Below, piece after piece: positions 1-9,741 of a stretch of DNA of 64,000 bases; the stretch's first letter is position 1, and each line of letters begins with the position of its first letter. This DNA is from Flavobacterium sp. HJJ (GTDB lineage Bacteria; Bacteroidota; Bacteroidia; Flavobacteriales; Flavobacteriaceae): NCBI RefSeq assembly GCF_015351475.1, contig NZ_JADKPR010000021.1, positions 1 to 64,000 on the forward strand, read 5' to 3'. The notes under the pieces are model-generated. The model was given only the letters and a program-made list of their open reading frames with translations. It did no database searches and was not told where the DNA came from. Made by a program: the position numbers and the translations under genes.

Positions 1-3000
1 TATGTCCTTGCATTACAAAATTATTTTGATGATGGCCTCACATCAAATAGTTCAAAAATAATTGGTGCATTAGTTCAATCAGATAAACCTGTTGTTGTAA
101 ACTCAGGTTCATTTGGCGGCAGCAACAGTAAAGAAGTACGAATCCAAAATGGAGTGAGTCTGCCTGTAGGAAGAGATGTAGGTTTTGACCAAATTGTACC
201 CTTAGAAAAAACTGGGAAAGAATATATTTTTGTAAAAGGAATTGGAACAAATGAATTGGAACGTGTTTTATTGATAGCCCATTCAGACCAAACAAAAATT
301 TTTCTAAATGGAGATACAGCAACTCCAATTGCAACACTCAACAGCGGGGAATATACAGTTTTAGACGGAAGCCAATTTATAGACGGCAATATGTACATTA
401 CTTCAACCCAGAATATATTTGCCTATCAAAGTATCGGAGGATCAGCTTCGCCAGCCAATCAAAACTTATTTTTTGTCCCTCCGATTAATTGTTCGACTCC
501 TAATACTGTAGATAATATCCCCCAGATTCAAGCTATTGGAAACTCAACTCTAATGGGGGTTTTAAACATTGTAACAGAAGCCGGAGCTTCAGTTTCTTTA
601 AACAATGTGCCTATTACAGATCTGCCAACTGCTATTACAGGAAACCCAAATTTTGTTAGATACACCGTAAACAGTTTATCAGGGAACATTGCTGTAAAAT
701 CAACCAAACAGGTGTATGTTTCTTATTTTGGAACTAATGGCGCAGCAACCTACGGAGGTTATTATTCAGGTTTTGATTTAAAACCCGAAATTGTTTCAAG
801 CAAAATTTCACTCACCACTTCTTCCTGTATCCCAAATGTTTCTTTAAAAATAAATACGTTATCGTCATACGATTCTTTCCAATGGTATAAAGATGATATT
901 GCAATTCCTTCGGCCAACAATAATGCTTATACTCCTGCTGCTCCTGGCTTTTATCAGGTAAGAGGAAGTATTTCGGGTTGTGTCAGTGATGTTTATTCTG
1001 ATAAAATTCCTGTGAGCGAGTGTCCAATAAATAACGACAATGATTTAGCAAATGATAACATCGATATTGATTACGACAATGACGGAATATTAAATTGTAC
1101 CGAGTCCTATGGTAATCAAAACATTGACATCAGTAATCCTCTTTTTGGTACTGTTACAGTGGGAACTTATTCAAACTCTTTTACAGGCTCGTTTGACAAT
1201 ACCCCGCCAGAAGCAGCAATACCATTTCAAGGAAATTCAGACGGCAGTTTTGTGACTGAAGTTATGGCTGGAAAAGGATTTTCCGTTGCTTATAATTTGA
1301 GTTTTACAAATCCAATAAACCTTAGTTTGGAATATGTTTCAACTACAAATACAACGGATTTATTGAATACGGATTCTGAATACATTATCAGTACAGATAA
1401 AGATAAGTCTAAAACCGTAACTGTTTTGAATCCTACTAATCAATTACTGATTGACACCAATTATGACGGGATTTATGAAAGCGGCGTAACACAATTTTCT
1501 TCTTTTGAAATTCGTTTCAGATTAAACGGAAGTACTCCTCTTCAAGCAGGAACCGGAACTTTCTCTTTTCAGTCCTATCAAACCAAATCCTTTAAAATTA
1601 CCCATAAAAATCTTCTGGATACTGTTGGAAACAAAGCTGCTTTCAAACTTATTGCAACCTGTATTCCTATAGACAATGATGGCGACGGCATTCCTGACCA
1701 ACTGGACTTAGACTCCGATAATGACGGCATTCCTGACAGTATAGAAAATCAAAAAAAACCAAAAGCATTATCAAATACCGACACCAACCTAAACGGCCTG
1801 GATGAAATTTTTGAACCTGCAGATAGTCCAATTGATACGGATAATGATGGCGTAGCCAATTATTTAGATCTTGACAGCGATAATGACGGAATATATGACT
1901 TAATAGAATCAGGTACTATCAAAGCTATTGACGCTGATAAAAATGGAATTTTAGACCCTACTTCTTTTGGTGCAAATGGATTGGCCGATTATTTAGAAAC
2001 AAGTGCAGACAGTGGTGTTTTAAATTATACAGTTGCAGACACAGATGCCGATGGCATAAAAAACTATACCGAAACAGACAGTGATAATGATTTATGTAAT
2101 GATGTAATTGAAGCAGGATTTTTGGATGCAAATGGTGATGGAATTTTAGGTTCTGTTGTGCCTCCTACAGTTAATACTAATGGAAAAGTTACCAGCGGAA
2201 TCGGTTACACCATTCCAAATAATAATTATATCATTTCTGCTCCAATTGTAATAACTTCACAGCCATTAGCCAGTCCAGCATGCGAATTTCAAGATGCTAA
2301 AATCAAAATAACAGATAATGGCGGTAATATCTATCAGTGGCAATTATCTACTGATGGTGTGAACTGGAACAATCTTGTTAATAATGCTGTCTACTCTGAT
2401 GTTACAACAAACACCTTAACAATAACCAAGACTGCAAGTATAATGAGCAGTTATAAATACAGAGTACAATTAAGCAGAACCGGCAATTCCTGCGGGTTAA
2501 CTTCTGCAGCTACTTCATTAACAATTTATGCATTACCAACAGTAAAAGATGTAACACTAATACAATGTGATGATAACACTGATGGCATTTCTAATTTTAA
2601 TGTAACCGAAAAAAACAGTTTTATTTCAGACAATTATGCCAATGAAACTTTTAGTTATTATACCACTTTGACAGGGGCTAATACAAAAGATACAAATACA
2701 CATATAGCAGATCCTATTGCTTTTACAAGTGCAAATAATACTATCTGGGCAAGAGTAGAAAACTCGAATGGCTGTTTTAGAACAGCACAACTAAGCCTGA
2801 TTGTCTCTACAACACAAATCAGCTCTTCTTACAAAAAAATTATTGAAGTTTGTGATGATTCTATTGACACAGTAAATGATGATAAAGATGGTATAACCAC
2901 ATTTAATTTTAGTGCTGTAGCCACCGACATTAAAAACCTGCTGCCTTCACCTTCCACAAACTACACTATCAAATTCTATGCGAATGAAATTGATGCGCTG

Positions 3001-3888
3001 GCGGAGACCAATATTATTCAAAATTCATCCAGTTATAGAAATACAACAGCAAACCAGCAGGATATTTGGGTACGTGTAGAGAGCAATTTAGACAATGCCT
3101 GTTTTGGACTAGGTCCTTACATCACTCTCATTGTTACCCCTAAACCTAATATTAAAATCAACGGAAATAAAGATGATAATCAATTAGTATGTTCTAATTT
3201 ACCGAGTTTTTTTATTACTCTCAATGCTGGAATAACAGATAACACACCAACTAGTAATTACACTTATAGCTGGTCAAAAAACGGTGCAATAATTCCAAAC
3301 GAAAACAACTACACTCTTGATGTCAATGAAGAAGGTATTTACACAGTAATAGTATCTACCCAGAAAGGCTGTGACAGAACACGTAATATTACTGTTAATG
3401 CTTCAGATATTGCGCATTTGGATTCGATATCAATTTCAGATTTATCCGATTCAAACAGCGTAACAGCAAATATTTCCGGGCAGGGTGATTACGAATACAG
3501 CATTGATTTACCAACCGGACCTTTTCAGGAATCCAATTTCTTCGACAATATTTCACCCGGAATTCACGACCTCTACATTAGTGATAAAAATGGGTGCGGT
3601 ACCATTAAAAAAACTATTGCTGTACTAGGTATCCCAAAATTTTTCACTCCTAATAATGATGGTTATAATGACTACTGGAATATCAAAGGAGCAAATGAAA
3701 CATTCAATTCAGGTGCACAAATTTTCATTTACGACCGATTTGGCAAGTTAATCAAACAGGTTACTGCTTCAGGAAATGGCTGGGACGGAACTTATACAGG
3801 AAATCCAATGCCAGCCGATGATTATTGGTACACCATAAAATTGGAAGACGGACGCGAGGCTAAGGGCCATTTTTCTTTAAAAAGATAA
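1..3888 (+). CDS. Giant secreted protein, IgGFc-binding-like N-part, gliding/T9SS C-terminal domain (5' partial)
   Basis: The reading frame is open from base 1, so the gene starts upstream and about 1295 residues are visible. The first ~220 visible residues (GFDQIVPLEKTGKEY, then a run ending in FFVPPINC) resemble the IgGFc-binding N-terminal domain found in large bacterial surface proteins. Asp-rich repeats of the type DNDGDGIPDQLDLDSDNDG (around 1020-1090, 1670-1740, 1830-1900 and 2035-2130) look like calcium-binding thrombospondin type 3 repeats. Ig-like stretches with paired cysteines follow. The last ~85 residues (FFTPNNDGYNDYWNIKG, IFIYDRFGKLI, GWDGTYTGNPMPADDYWY) match the gliding motility-associated C-terminal domain, a type B sorting signal for the type IX secretion system. 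The protein is therefore probably exported and held at the cell surface, perhaps as an adhesin; its ligand is unknown. An internal GTG or ATG start near 154 would cut the N-terminal domain and was not used. Confidence 0.9.
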   Translation, partial: YVLALQNYFDDGLTSNSSKIIGALVQSDKPVVVNSGSFGGSNSKEVRIQNGVSLPVGRDVGFDQIVPLEKTGKEYIFVKGIGTNELERVLLIAHSDQTKIFLNGDTATPIATLNSGEYTVLDGSQFIDGNMYITSTQNIFAYQSIGGSASPANQNLFFVPPINCSTPNTVDNIPQIQAIGNSTLMGVLNIVTEAGASVSLNNVPITDLPTAITGNPNFVRYTVNSLSGNIAVKSTKQVYVSYFGTNGAATYGGYYSGFDLKPEIVSSKISLTTSSCIPNVSLKINTLSSYDSFQWYKDDIAIPSANNNAYTPAAPGFYQVRGSISGCVSDVYSDKIPVSECPINNDNDLANDNIDIDYDNDGILNCTESYGNQNIDISNPLFGTVTVGTYSNSFTGSFDNTPPEAAIPFQGNSDGSFVTEVMAGKGFSVAYNLSFTNPINLSLEYVSTTNTTDLLNTDSEYIISTDKDKSKTVTVLNPTNQLLIDTNYDGIYESGVTQFSSFEIRFRLNGSTPLQAGTGTFSFQSYQTKSFKITHKNLLDTVGNKAAFKLIATCIPIDNDGDGIPDQLDLDSDNDGIPDSIENQKKPKALSNTDTNLNGLDEIFEPADSPIDTDNDGVANYLDLDSDNDGIYDLIESGTIKAIDADKNGILDPTSFGANGLADYLETSADSGVLNYTVADTDADGIKNYTETDSDNDLCNDVIEAGFLDANGDGILGSVVPPTVNTNGKVTSGIGYTIPNNNYIISAPIVITSQPLASPACEFQDAKIKITDNGGNIYQWQLSTDGVNWNNLVNNAVYSDVTTNTLTITKTASIMSSYKYRVQLSRTGNSCGLTSAATSLTIYALPTVKDVTLIQCDDNTDGISNFNVTEKNSFISDNYANETFSYYTTLTGANTKDTNTHIADPIAFTSANNTIWARVENSNGCFRTAQLSLIVSTTQISSSYKKIIEVCDDSIDTVNDDKDGITTFNFSAVATDIKNLLPSPSTNYTIKFYANEIDALAETNIIQNSSSYRNTTANQQDIWVRVESNLDNACFGLGPYITLIVTPKPNIKINGNKDDNQLVCSNLPSFFITLNAGITDNTPTSNYTYSWSKNGAIIPNENNYTLDVNEEGIYTVIVSTQKGCDRTRNITVNASDIAHLDSISISDLSDSNSVTANISGQGDYEYSIDLPTGPFQESNFFDNISPGIHDLYISDKNGCGTIKKTIAVLGIPKFFTPNNDGYNDYWNIKGANETFNSGAQIFIYDRFGKLIKQVTASGNGWDGTYTGNPMPADDYWYTIKLEDGREAKGHFSLKR

Positions 3889-3918
3889 ACAATCGCTTAA
3901 ATATAAAAATCAATAATC

Positions 3919-4338
3919 ATGATAAAATTTTTCGCCATAGGCTTATTATCAATTAGCAGCTTAGGATTTGCTCAAAATTCGAACCTAACCATCAATGTTT
4001 CAGTTTTAAAAAACAATACCGGAGTACTGACAGCTGAATTATACAATACGAAAGAAAAATTCCTCAAAACATCTTACAAAAAAGGTTCTGTCACAATAAA
4101 ATCAAATACAGCTTCAATTATTTTTTCTGATATTCCTAAAGGAGAATACACAGTTATGGTATACCACGATGAAAACAATAATGGCAAACTGGATAAAAGT
4201 TTCATAGGGATGCCTAAAGAACCCGTTGCCTGTTCCAATAATGCCAAAGGTTTTATGGGACCTCCAAAATATGATGATGCAAAATTCTCCGTATCTGCGG
4301 ATACAAAAATGAATATCAAAATGACTTCTGCACATTGA
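3919..4338 (+). CDS. DUF2141 family secreted protein
   Basis: This 139-residue protein begins with a clear signal peptide (MIKFFAIGLLSISSLGFAQ). The mature part has the pattern of the DUF2141 family: a beta-sandwich with F.DIPKGEYTVMVYHDENNNGKLDKSFIG, then EP.ACSNNAKG and a GPPKYDDAKF segment. The DENNNGKLD stretch resembles a metal-binding loop. It is probably periplasmic or outer-membrane associated. No biochemical function is established for the family as far as I know. It lies 30 bp after the T9SS-type protein on the same strand and may be co-transcribed with it. Confidence 0.8.
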   Translation: MIKFFAIGLLSISSLGFAQNSNLTINVSVLKNNTGVLTAELYNTKEKFLKTSYKKGSVTIKSNTASIIFSDIPKGEYTVMVYHDENNNGKLDKSFIGMPKEPVACSNNAKGFMGPPKYDDAKFSVSADTKMNIKMTSAH

Positions 4339-4426
4339 ATTGCTCCAATTGATTAGTTGGCAGTAATTTTACCTCAGAATCTTAAATTTAAAAACATTCA
4401 TAGTCATTTTTATAATACAACATGAA

Positions 4427-4996
4427 ATGAAAAATAATAAATTGATTGTAGTCTTGTTTTTCTTAATTCCTTTTCTGTGTTTTTCTCAATCAAAAAGAGA
4501 GGATGAAAAATATATAAAGGAAACTCAAAAACTTTTATCCGATTTAATAATTCAAAATAAAATTGAGCCTCAATCGGTTTTAAATAATATAGCTAGAGCT
4601 AATCTATATGGTTTAAAAGATTGTTTTGATAACTCGTTTATTAATTTAGCAGGACTAAATGATAATGAAGTGTCACAAGTAAAACTTGAAATTTATTCCC
4701 AAAATATTTTTAAGTGGACTAACGAATATGTGCCAAACATAAATATCGTTGAAGCATCAGAAATAAACAAAATTTTTGAAGATGATAAAAATGGTTGGAA
4801 GAATTTCAGAAAACAATATGGAAATTATTCAATAGTAAGCTTTTCAAAACCAATTTTCTTGAGAAATTATGAAATTTGTATTATTTCATATTCAGTAACT
4901 TATGATTATTTAGGCGGTTACGATGAGACAGCTTGCTACAGAAAACAAAATGGCGTATGGGAAGCCTATGGAATTATATGCGGTGGTATGTCATAA
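4427..4996 (+). CDS. Hypothetical secreted protein
   Basis: This 189-residue protein has an N-terminal signal peptide (MKNNKLIVVLFFLIPFLCFSQ), so it is predicted to be exported. I do not recognise the family. The mature part is mixed alpha/beta with an acidic and lysine-rich first half. It ends in a beta-rich segment (ICIISYSVTYDYLGGYDETACYRKQNGVWEAYG) that resembles the final strands of small periplasmic folds. Two cysteines near the end (ACYRK and IICGG) could form a disulphide. It stands alone between the DUF2141 gene and typA, which converges on it. Confidence 0.7.
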   Translation: MKNNKLIVVLFFLIPFLCFSQSKREDEKYIKETQKLLSDLIIQNKIEPQSVLNNIARANLYGLKDCFDNSFINLAGLNDNEVSQVKLEIYSQNIFKWTNEYVPNINIVEASEINKIFEDDKNGWKNFRKQYGNYSIVSFSKPIFLRNYEICIISYSVTYDYLGGYDETACYRKQNGVWEAYGIICGGMS

Positions 4997-5109
4997 AAAC
5001 TACTACCAACAGATACTACAATGAGTTTAGCCAATAGGCTTAATAGAAGATAGTTTTTTGAAGAATAGTATTTTTAGAATAACAGCAAAAATGCAAAATC
5101 TCCCTCTTT

Positions 5110-5175
5110 AGCCCCGATTGCAGTGAAAATCCTTGTGTGCCGGGTTCAGCCCGCAAGATTGCAGCGGAGCGGGAC
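5110..5175. repeat. Dispersed palindromic repeat, copy A
   Basis: This is one copy of an intergenic family with conserved ends and a variable hairpin core. The left end reads AGCCCCGATTGCAGTGAAAA, followed by TCCTTG; the right end reads GATTGCAGCGGAGCGGGAC. The core can pair CTTG with CAAG and CGGG with CCCG around a short bulge. Comparable ends occur at 14438-14506, 27738-27826 and 45632-45986. It lies in the roughly 300-bp space between the hypothetical gene and typA, where no other gene is visible. Confidence 0.7.
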
Positions 5176-5239
5176 CAATCTTTCTAAAAATGCCCAATCT
5201 TTCTGCTCCTAAAAAATAATCAAACGCCTTTAAAAACAA

Positions 5240-5270
5240 AAATCCCAAATTCCGATGGAATTTGGGATTT
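5240..5270. terminator. Bidirectional hairpin terminator after typA
   Basis: A perfect 14-bp stem (AAATCCCAAATTCC / GGAATTTGGGATTT) with a 3-nt loop is flanked by T-runs when read in either direction. It sits 24 bp past the typA stop and can serve convergent transcripts from both sides. Confidence 0.85.
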
Positions 5271-5293
5271 TTAATATTGAAAATTTAAATCTT

Positions 5294-7090
5294 TTAGATT
5301 TTAAATCTCTTTCTATCAGTTTCTGTCAAATAGATTTTTCTCAAACGAATAGATTTTGGAGTAACCTCTACATATTCATCTTTTTGAATGTATTCTAAAG
5401 CTTCTTCAAGAGAGAAAATGATTGGCGGGATGATTCTCGCTTTTTCATCAGCTCCGGAAGAACGAACGTTAGATTGTTTTTTCTCTTTAGTTACGTTTAC
5501 ACACATATCATCACTACGAGAGTTTTCTCCAATTACCTGACCTTCGTAAATTTCGGCATTTGGTTCAACAAAAAACTTACCACGATCCTGCAATTTATCG
5601 ATAGAATAAGGAATAGCTTTTCCTTTTTCCATAGAAATTAATGATCCTTTGTTACGACCTGCAATTTCTCCTTTGTAAGGCTCATATCCTATAAAACGGT
5701 GTGACATGATCGCTTCACCAGCAGTAGCAGTAAGCAATTGATTACGTAATCCAATAATTCCACGTGATGGAATATTAAATTTAATAATCATACGCTCGCC
5801 TTTTGTCTCCATACTCAACATTTCACCTTTACGAACAGTTACGAATTCAACTGCTCTACCTGAAAGATTTTCTGGTAAATCGATTGTCAATTCCTCAATT
5901 GGCTCACATTTTTTACCATCAATTTCTTTGATGATAACTTGTGGCTGACCAATTTGTAACTCATAACCTTCTCTTCTCATTGTTTCAATAAGAACAGATA
6001 AGTGAAGTACTCCACGGCCAAAAACCATGAATTTATCTGCAGAATCAGTTTCACCTAACTTCATCGCTAAGTTTTTCTCTAATTCTTTTGTCAATCTTTC
6101 TCTAATATGACGAGAAGTTACAAATTTACCTTCTTTACCAAAGAATGGAGAGTCATTGATAGTAAACAACATACTCATTGTAGGCTCATCAATAGCGATA
6201 GAAGCTAAACCTTCTGGGTTTTCGTGATCTGCAATAGTGTCACCAATTTCAAAACCTTCAATACCAACTACTGCACAAATATCTCCTGCAATTACTTCTG
6301 TAACTTTTTTACGTCCAAGACCTTCAAAAGTGTGTAATTCTTTGATTCTTGATTTTGTTACAGTACCATCTCTTTTTACCAAAGATATTGGCATACCTTC
6401 TTTCAAAATACCTCTTTCTAAACGGCCAATTGCGATACGGCCTGTAAAAGCTGAGAAATCTAAAGATGTAATCAGCATTTGAGGAGTTCCTTCAGATACT
6501 TTAGGAGCTGGTACATTTTCTATAACCATATCCAACAATGGCTCAATGTTTTCTGTTTGGTTTTCCCAATGATCAGACATCCAGTTATTTTTAGCTGAAC
6601 CGTAAACAGTTGGAAAATCTAACTGCCATTCCTGAGCACCTAATTCAAACATTAAATCGAAAACTTTTTCGTGAACTTCTTCAGGAGTACAGTTTTCTTT
6701 ATCTACTTTATTGATTACAACACATGGTTTCAATCCTAAATCGATAGCTTTTTGCAATACAAAACGAGTTTGTGGCATTGGACCTTCAAAAGCATCCACC
6801 AAAAGACAAACTCCATCAGCCATATTCAATACACGCTCTACTTCTCCACCAAAGTCGGCGTGGCCAGGAGTGTCAATAATGTTGATTTTTGTTCCTTTAT
6901 ATTGAACAGAAACATTCTTTGAGGTAATGGTAATACCTCTTTCACGCTCTAAGTCGTTGTTATCAAGGATTAAGTCACCTGTGTTTTCGTTATCACGAAA
7001 TAACTGACAGTGATACATAATTTTATCAACCAAAGTTGTTTTACCGTGATCGACGTGGGCAATAATTGCAATGTTTCTAATAGCTTCCAT
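5294..7090 (-). CDS. typA: Translational GTPase TypA/BipA
   Basis: At 598 residues this is the usual length for TypA/BipA, a ribosome-associated GTPase involved in stress adaptation and 50S assembly. The G motifs are intact: AHVDHGKTTL (P-loop), DTPGHADFGG (G3) and NKVD (G4), with ERERGIT in switch I. EF-G-like domains follow, and the C-terminal part has the TypA-specific NVRSSGADEK segment and a basic tail ending KRFKI. The ATG at 7090 gives the canonical MEAIRNIAIIAHVDHGKTT start. A promoter-like TACCTTTG lies just upstream, and a strong hairpin follows the stop. Confidence 0.97.
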   Translation of the reverse strand: MEAIRNIAIIAHVDHGKTTLVDKIMYHCQLFRDNENTGDLILDNNDLERERGITITSKNVSVQYKGTKINIIDTPGHADFGGEVERVLNMADGVCLLVDAFEGPMPQTRFVLQKAIDLGLKPCVVINKVDKENCTPEEVHEKVFDLMFELGAQEWQLDFPTVYGSAKNNWMSDHWENQTENIEPLLDMVIENVPAPKVSEGTPQMLITSLDFSAFTGRIAIGRLERGILKEGMPISLVKRDGTVTKSRIKELHTFEGLGRKKVTEVIAGDICAVVGIEGFEIGDTIADHENPEGLASIAIDEPTMSMLFTINDSPFFGKEGKFVTSRHIRERLTKELEKNLAMKLGETDSADKFMVFGRGVLHLSVLIETMRREGYELQIGQPQVIIKEIDGKKCEPIEELTIDLPENLSGRAVEFVTVRKGEMLSMETKGERMIIKFNIPSRGIIGLRNQLLTATAGEAIMSHRFIGYEPYKGEIAGRNKGSLISMEKGKAIPYSIDKLQDRGKFFVEPNAEIYEGQVIGENSRSDDMCVNVTKEKKQSNVRSSGADEKARIIPPIIFSLEEALEYIQKDEYVEVTPKSIRLRKIYLTETDRKRFKI

Positions 7091-7109
7091 CTGTGAATTT
7101 TAATGGGTG

Positions 7110-7117
7110 CAAAGGTA
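7110..7117 (-). promoter_or_regulatory. Probable typA -7 box
   Basis: On the minus strand the bases read TACCTTTG, a full match to the Bacteroidota -7 consensus TAnnTTTG, 20-27 bp before the typA ATG. No well-spaced TTG box is seen upstream, so this rests on the -7 element alone. Confidence 0.5.
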
Positions 7118-7265
7118 CACTTTATTTTGATATAAAAAATCTTTATGCAATAGTTTGCTATTTTGTTAACACATAAGCAGTTAACACAACACTATAAATA
7201 TAGTGTCAGAATTTATTTAAAATGAAGTTTTAAATTTTTAACATTAATTTAATTATATTTGATTA

Positions 7266-8978
7266 ATGAAAAACAAAGCTAACCAGACAACCTTAACTTA
7301 TACACTCACTGCGTTATTCATAGCTATTCTTTGCTATAGATTAACAAAGCAGTATTCTAACTATTTAAACATCTATAGTTTTGTTTTTATCAAAGACATT
7401 CTTTTCATAATTACTACTGGTCTTCTTTTTAGATACATCCTGTACAAAAACAACAAAAGATATATCGAAATAAACAAAAACCTTAAACAAACCAACGACA
7501 AACTAAAAGAGTCTAACGAAAAATATGACATCGTAGCAAAAGCAACCAGCGATACGATTTGGGACTGGAAAATACCCGAAGACAATTTCACCTGGAACAA
7601 AGGCATCGAAACAATATACGGCTACAACCCAGATCAAGTGAACAATAATTCCAAATGGTGGTTCGATAACATACACCCGGAAGACAGCATTAAAATGTCT
7701 ATCAAACTCTATTCATTTCTTGAGCAGAAAACCGAAAAATGGCAGGATGAATACCGCTTTAAATGCGCTGACAACAAATACAAATACGTATTAGACAGAG
7801 GTTTTATTTTAAAAAACGAAAAAGGGAAAGCCATTCGAATGATCGGTGCTATCCAAGACATCACCAAACAGAAAGAAGAAGAAAACAGATTGAAGCTTCT
7901 TGAAACAGTATTTACGGAAGCTCGCGATTCAATCATAATCACACAGGCAATTTCTGATGATAACCAAATTCCTAAAATAGTTTTCGCAAATCCGGCATTC
8001 AGCAAAATGTCCGGCTATGAACACTCTAAAATCATAGGAAAATCTCCCAACTTTTTTATGGGGAAAAATTCTGACCCCAATGAAATCCAAAAATTAACAC
8101 AGGCCATAAAAAACAGAAAAGAATGTTTTCTTGAAATTATACTCTACAAAAAAGACAGCTCAGAATACTGGGTAAGTCTTTCTTTCATTCCTGTTTATAA
8201 TCTTGAACAGGATTTATCTCACTGGATTTCGATTCAACGAGACATAACAGAAGAAAAAAAATTAGAAAAAGAGAAAGAAATACTCATACAGGAATTAACC
8301 CGCAACAATAAAGATCTAAAACAATTTTCATATATCACATCTCACAATTTAAGAGCTCCATTATCAAACTTGACAGGCTTATTAAATTTAATCAATCAAA
8401 CGTCAATTCAAGATGAAGATTTAAAAGAAATTATAGACGGATTCAAAACATCTACCCTGCTGCTTAATGACACTGTCAATGATTTATCCAAAGCGATTAC
8501 CATAAAAGACAGTCCGGTTATACAAAATGAAGAATTACAGATACAGAATGTTTTTGAAAATATTCTAGGCCAGTTAAATTCAAGTATCGAAACCATAAAA
8601 CCAAAACTAAATATCTGCTATGGAAACGTTTCAAAAATAAACACCAACAAAACCTACCTTGAAAACATCTTACTCAACTTATTCACTAATTCCATTAAAT
8701 TTAGATCAAAAACGAGAGATCTAATTATCGACATTACCCTTTCAGAAGCCGACAGCATAATTTCAATCAGCTTTAAAGATAATGGAATCGGAATAGACCT
8801 TGAAAGACATAAAAACAAAATATTTGGTCTCTACCAAAGATTTCACGACTATCCAGAAAGCAAAGGCCTGGGACTATTCTTAGTCAAGTCTCAAATAGAA
8901 ACAATGGGCGGTACAATAAGCATTCAAAGTGAAGTAGACAAAGGAACCGAATTTATACTAACGCTTAAATCTTTTTAA
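7266..8978 (+). CDS. Membrane PAS-domain sensor histidine kinase
   Basis: This 570-residue protein has two N-terminal hydrophobic segments (about residues 10-25 and 40-60), then a short coiled stretch, two PAS domains with PAC tails (about 85-205 and 210-330; IRMIGAIQDITKQKEEE and WISIQRDITEEKK) and a kinase core. The phospho-acceptor sequence is ITSHNLRAPLSNL (His near 360), with Asn-Leu in place of the common Glu-Leu. The ATPase N-box (LENILLNLFTNSIKF), DNGIGID and KGLGLFLVKS motifs are present. A response regulator starts 1 bp after its stop and is very probably its partner. The signal sensed cannot be told from the sequence. Confidence 0.9.
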   Translation: MKNKANQTTLTYTLTALFIAILCYRLTKQYSNYLNIYSFVFIKDILFIITTGLLFRYILYKNNKRYIEINKNLKQTNDKLKESNEKYDIVAKATSDTIWDWKIPEDNFTWNKGIETIYGYNPDQVNNNSKWWFDNIHPEDSIKMSIKLYSFLEQKTEKWQDEYRFKCADNKYKYVLDRGFILKNEKGKAIRMIGAIQDITKQKEEENRLKLLETVFTEARDSIIITQAISDDNQIPKIVFANPAFSKMSGYEHSKIIGKSPNFFMGKNSDPNEIQKLTQAIKNRKECFLEIILYKKDSSEYWVSLSFIPVYNLEQDLSHWISIQRDITEEKKLEKEKEILIQELTRNNKDLKQFSYITSHNLRAPLSNLTGLLNLINQTSIQDEDLKEIIDGFKTSTLLLNDTVNDLSKAITIKDSPVIQNEELQIQNVFENILGQLNSSIETIKPKLNICYGNVSKINTNKTYLENILLNLFTNSIKFRSKTRDLIIDITLSEADSIISISFKDNGIGIDLERHKNKIFGLYQRFHDYPESKGLGLFLVKSQIETMGGTISIQSEVDKGTEFILTLKSF

Positions 8979-8979
8979 A

Positions 8980-9375
8980 ATGTTAGACTTAATTATGTGC
9001 ATCGATGATGACCCTATTACATTAATGCTATTTAAAAAAGTAGTACAAAAAGCTTCTTTTGCAAAAGAAATAATATATGCTTACAATGGGCAGGAAGCAA
9101 TTACGCTTATTGAAAACATTAAGAATGAAGACACAAAACCTCAGTTACTTTTTTTAGATCTAAATATGCCCGTAATGGGAGGATGGGAGTTTCTCGATTT
9201 ATTTAACGATTCCGATTATTATCTTTCAAATAATACAAAAGTTGTCATTTTGACTTCAACAATCGACCCTGAAGATATCAAAAAATCAAAATCATATTCT
9301 AATGTTATTGAATTCCTATCCAAACCTATCACTGTAGAGATGCTGCATTATTTAGAATCGAATCATTTACATTAA
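8980..9375 (+). CDS. Single-domain response regulator
   Basis: This 131-residue CheY-like receiver has no output domain. The acidic pocket is CIDDDP (residues 7-12), the phospho-acceptor is Asp60 in FLDLNMPVMGGWEF, and the conserved Thr92 (ILTST) and Lys115 (FLSKPIT) are present. It is separated from the histidine kinase by one base, implying one transcript and translational coupling. With no DNA-binding or enzymatic part, it probably acts by protein contact or as a phosphorelay intermediate. Confidence 0.92.
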   Translation: MLDLIMCIDDDPITLMLFKKVVQKASFAKEIIYAYNGQEAITLIENIKNEDTKPQLLFLDLNMPVMGGWEFLDLFNDSDYYLSNNTKVVILTSTIDPEDIKKSKSYSNVIEFLSKPITVEMLHYLESNHLH

Positions 9376-9410
9376 ATTAACCGTCAGCAAAAAAAATAGG
9401 ACATAAAAAA

Positions 9411-9431
9411 AGCCCCTTAAAAAGGAGCTTT
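9411..9431 (-). terminator. rpsT terminator
   Basis: Read on the minus strand, an 8-bp stem (AGCTCCTT / AAGGGGCT, one G-U pair) with a short loop is followed by a run of T. It lies 23 bp past the rpsT stop. Confidence 0.75.
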
Positions 9432-9453
9432 CTCTATATACAAATTATATTAC

Positions 9454-9705
9454 TTACAATTTAGCAACATGCTTAGTTAACTTAGACTTCAAGTTTGAAG
9501 CTTTGTTATCATGAATGATGTTTTTCTTAGCTAATTTATCAATCATAGAAATTACACTTGACAATTTTGAAGTAGCATCAGTTTTATCAGTTGCAATTCT
9601 TAATGCTTTAATAGCATTACGAGTAGTTTTATGTTGGTATCTATTTAATACTCTTCTCTTTTCGTTACTTCTAATTCTTTTTAGAGCTGACTTATGATTT
9701 GCCAT
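9454..9705 (-). CDS. rpsT: 30S ribosomal protein S20
   Basis: This 83-residue, highly basic protein has the S20 pattern MANHKSALKRIRSNEKRRVLNRYQ, with NIIHDNKASNLKSKLTKHV near the end. S20 binds 16S rRNA in the small subunit. It is transcribed on the same strand as, and downstream of, the tRNA-Glu cluster, and may be read through from the tRNA promoter. Confidence 0.97.
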   Translation of the reverse strand: MANHKSALKRIRSNEKRRVLNRYQHKTTRNAIKALRIATDKTDATSKLSSVISMIDKLAKKNIIHDNKASNLKSKLTKHVAKL

Positions 9706-9741
9706 TGTGTTATCTTTTTATCTTAATTATTTCATTTTTTG

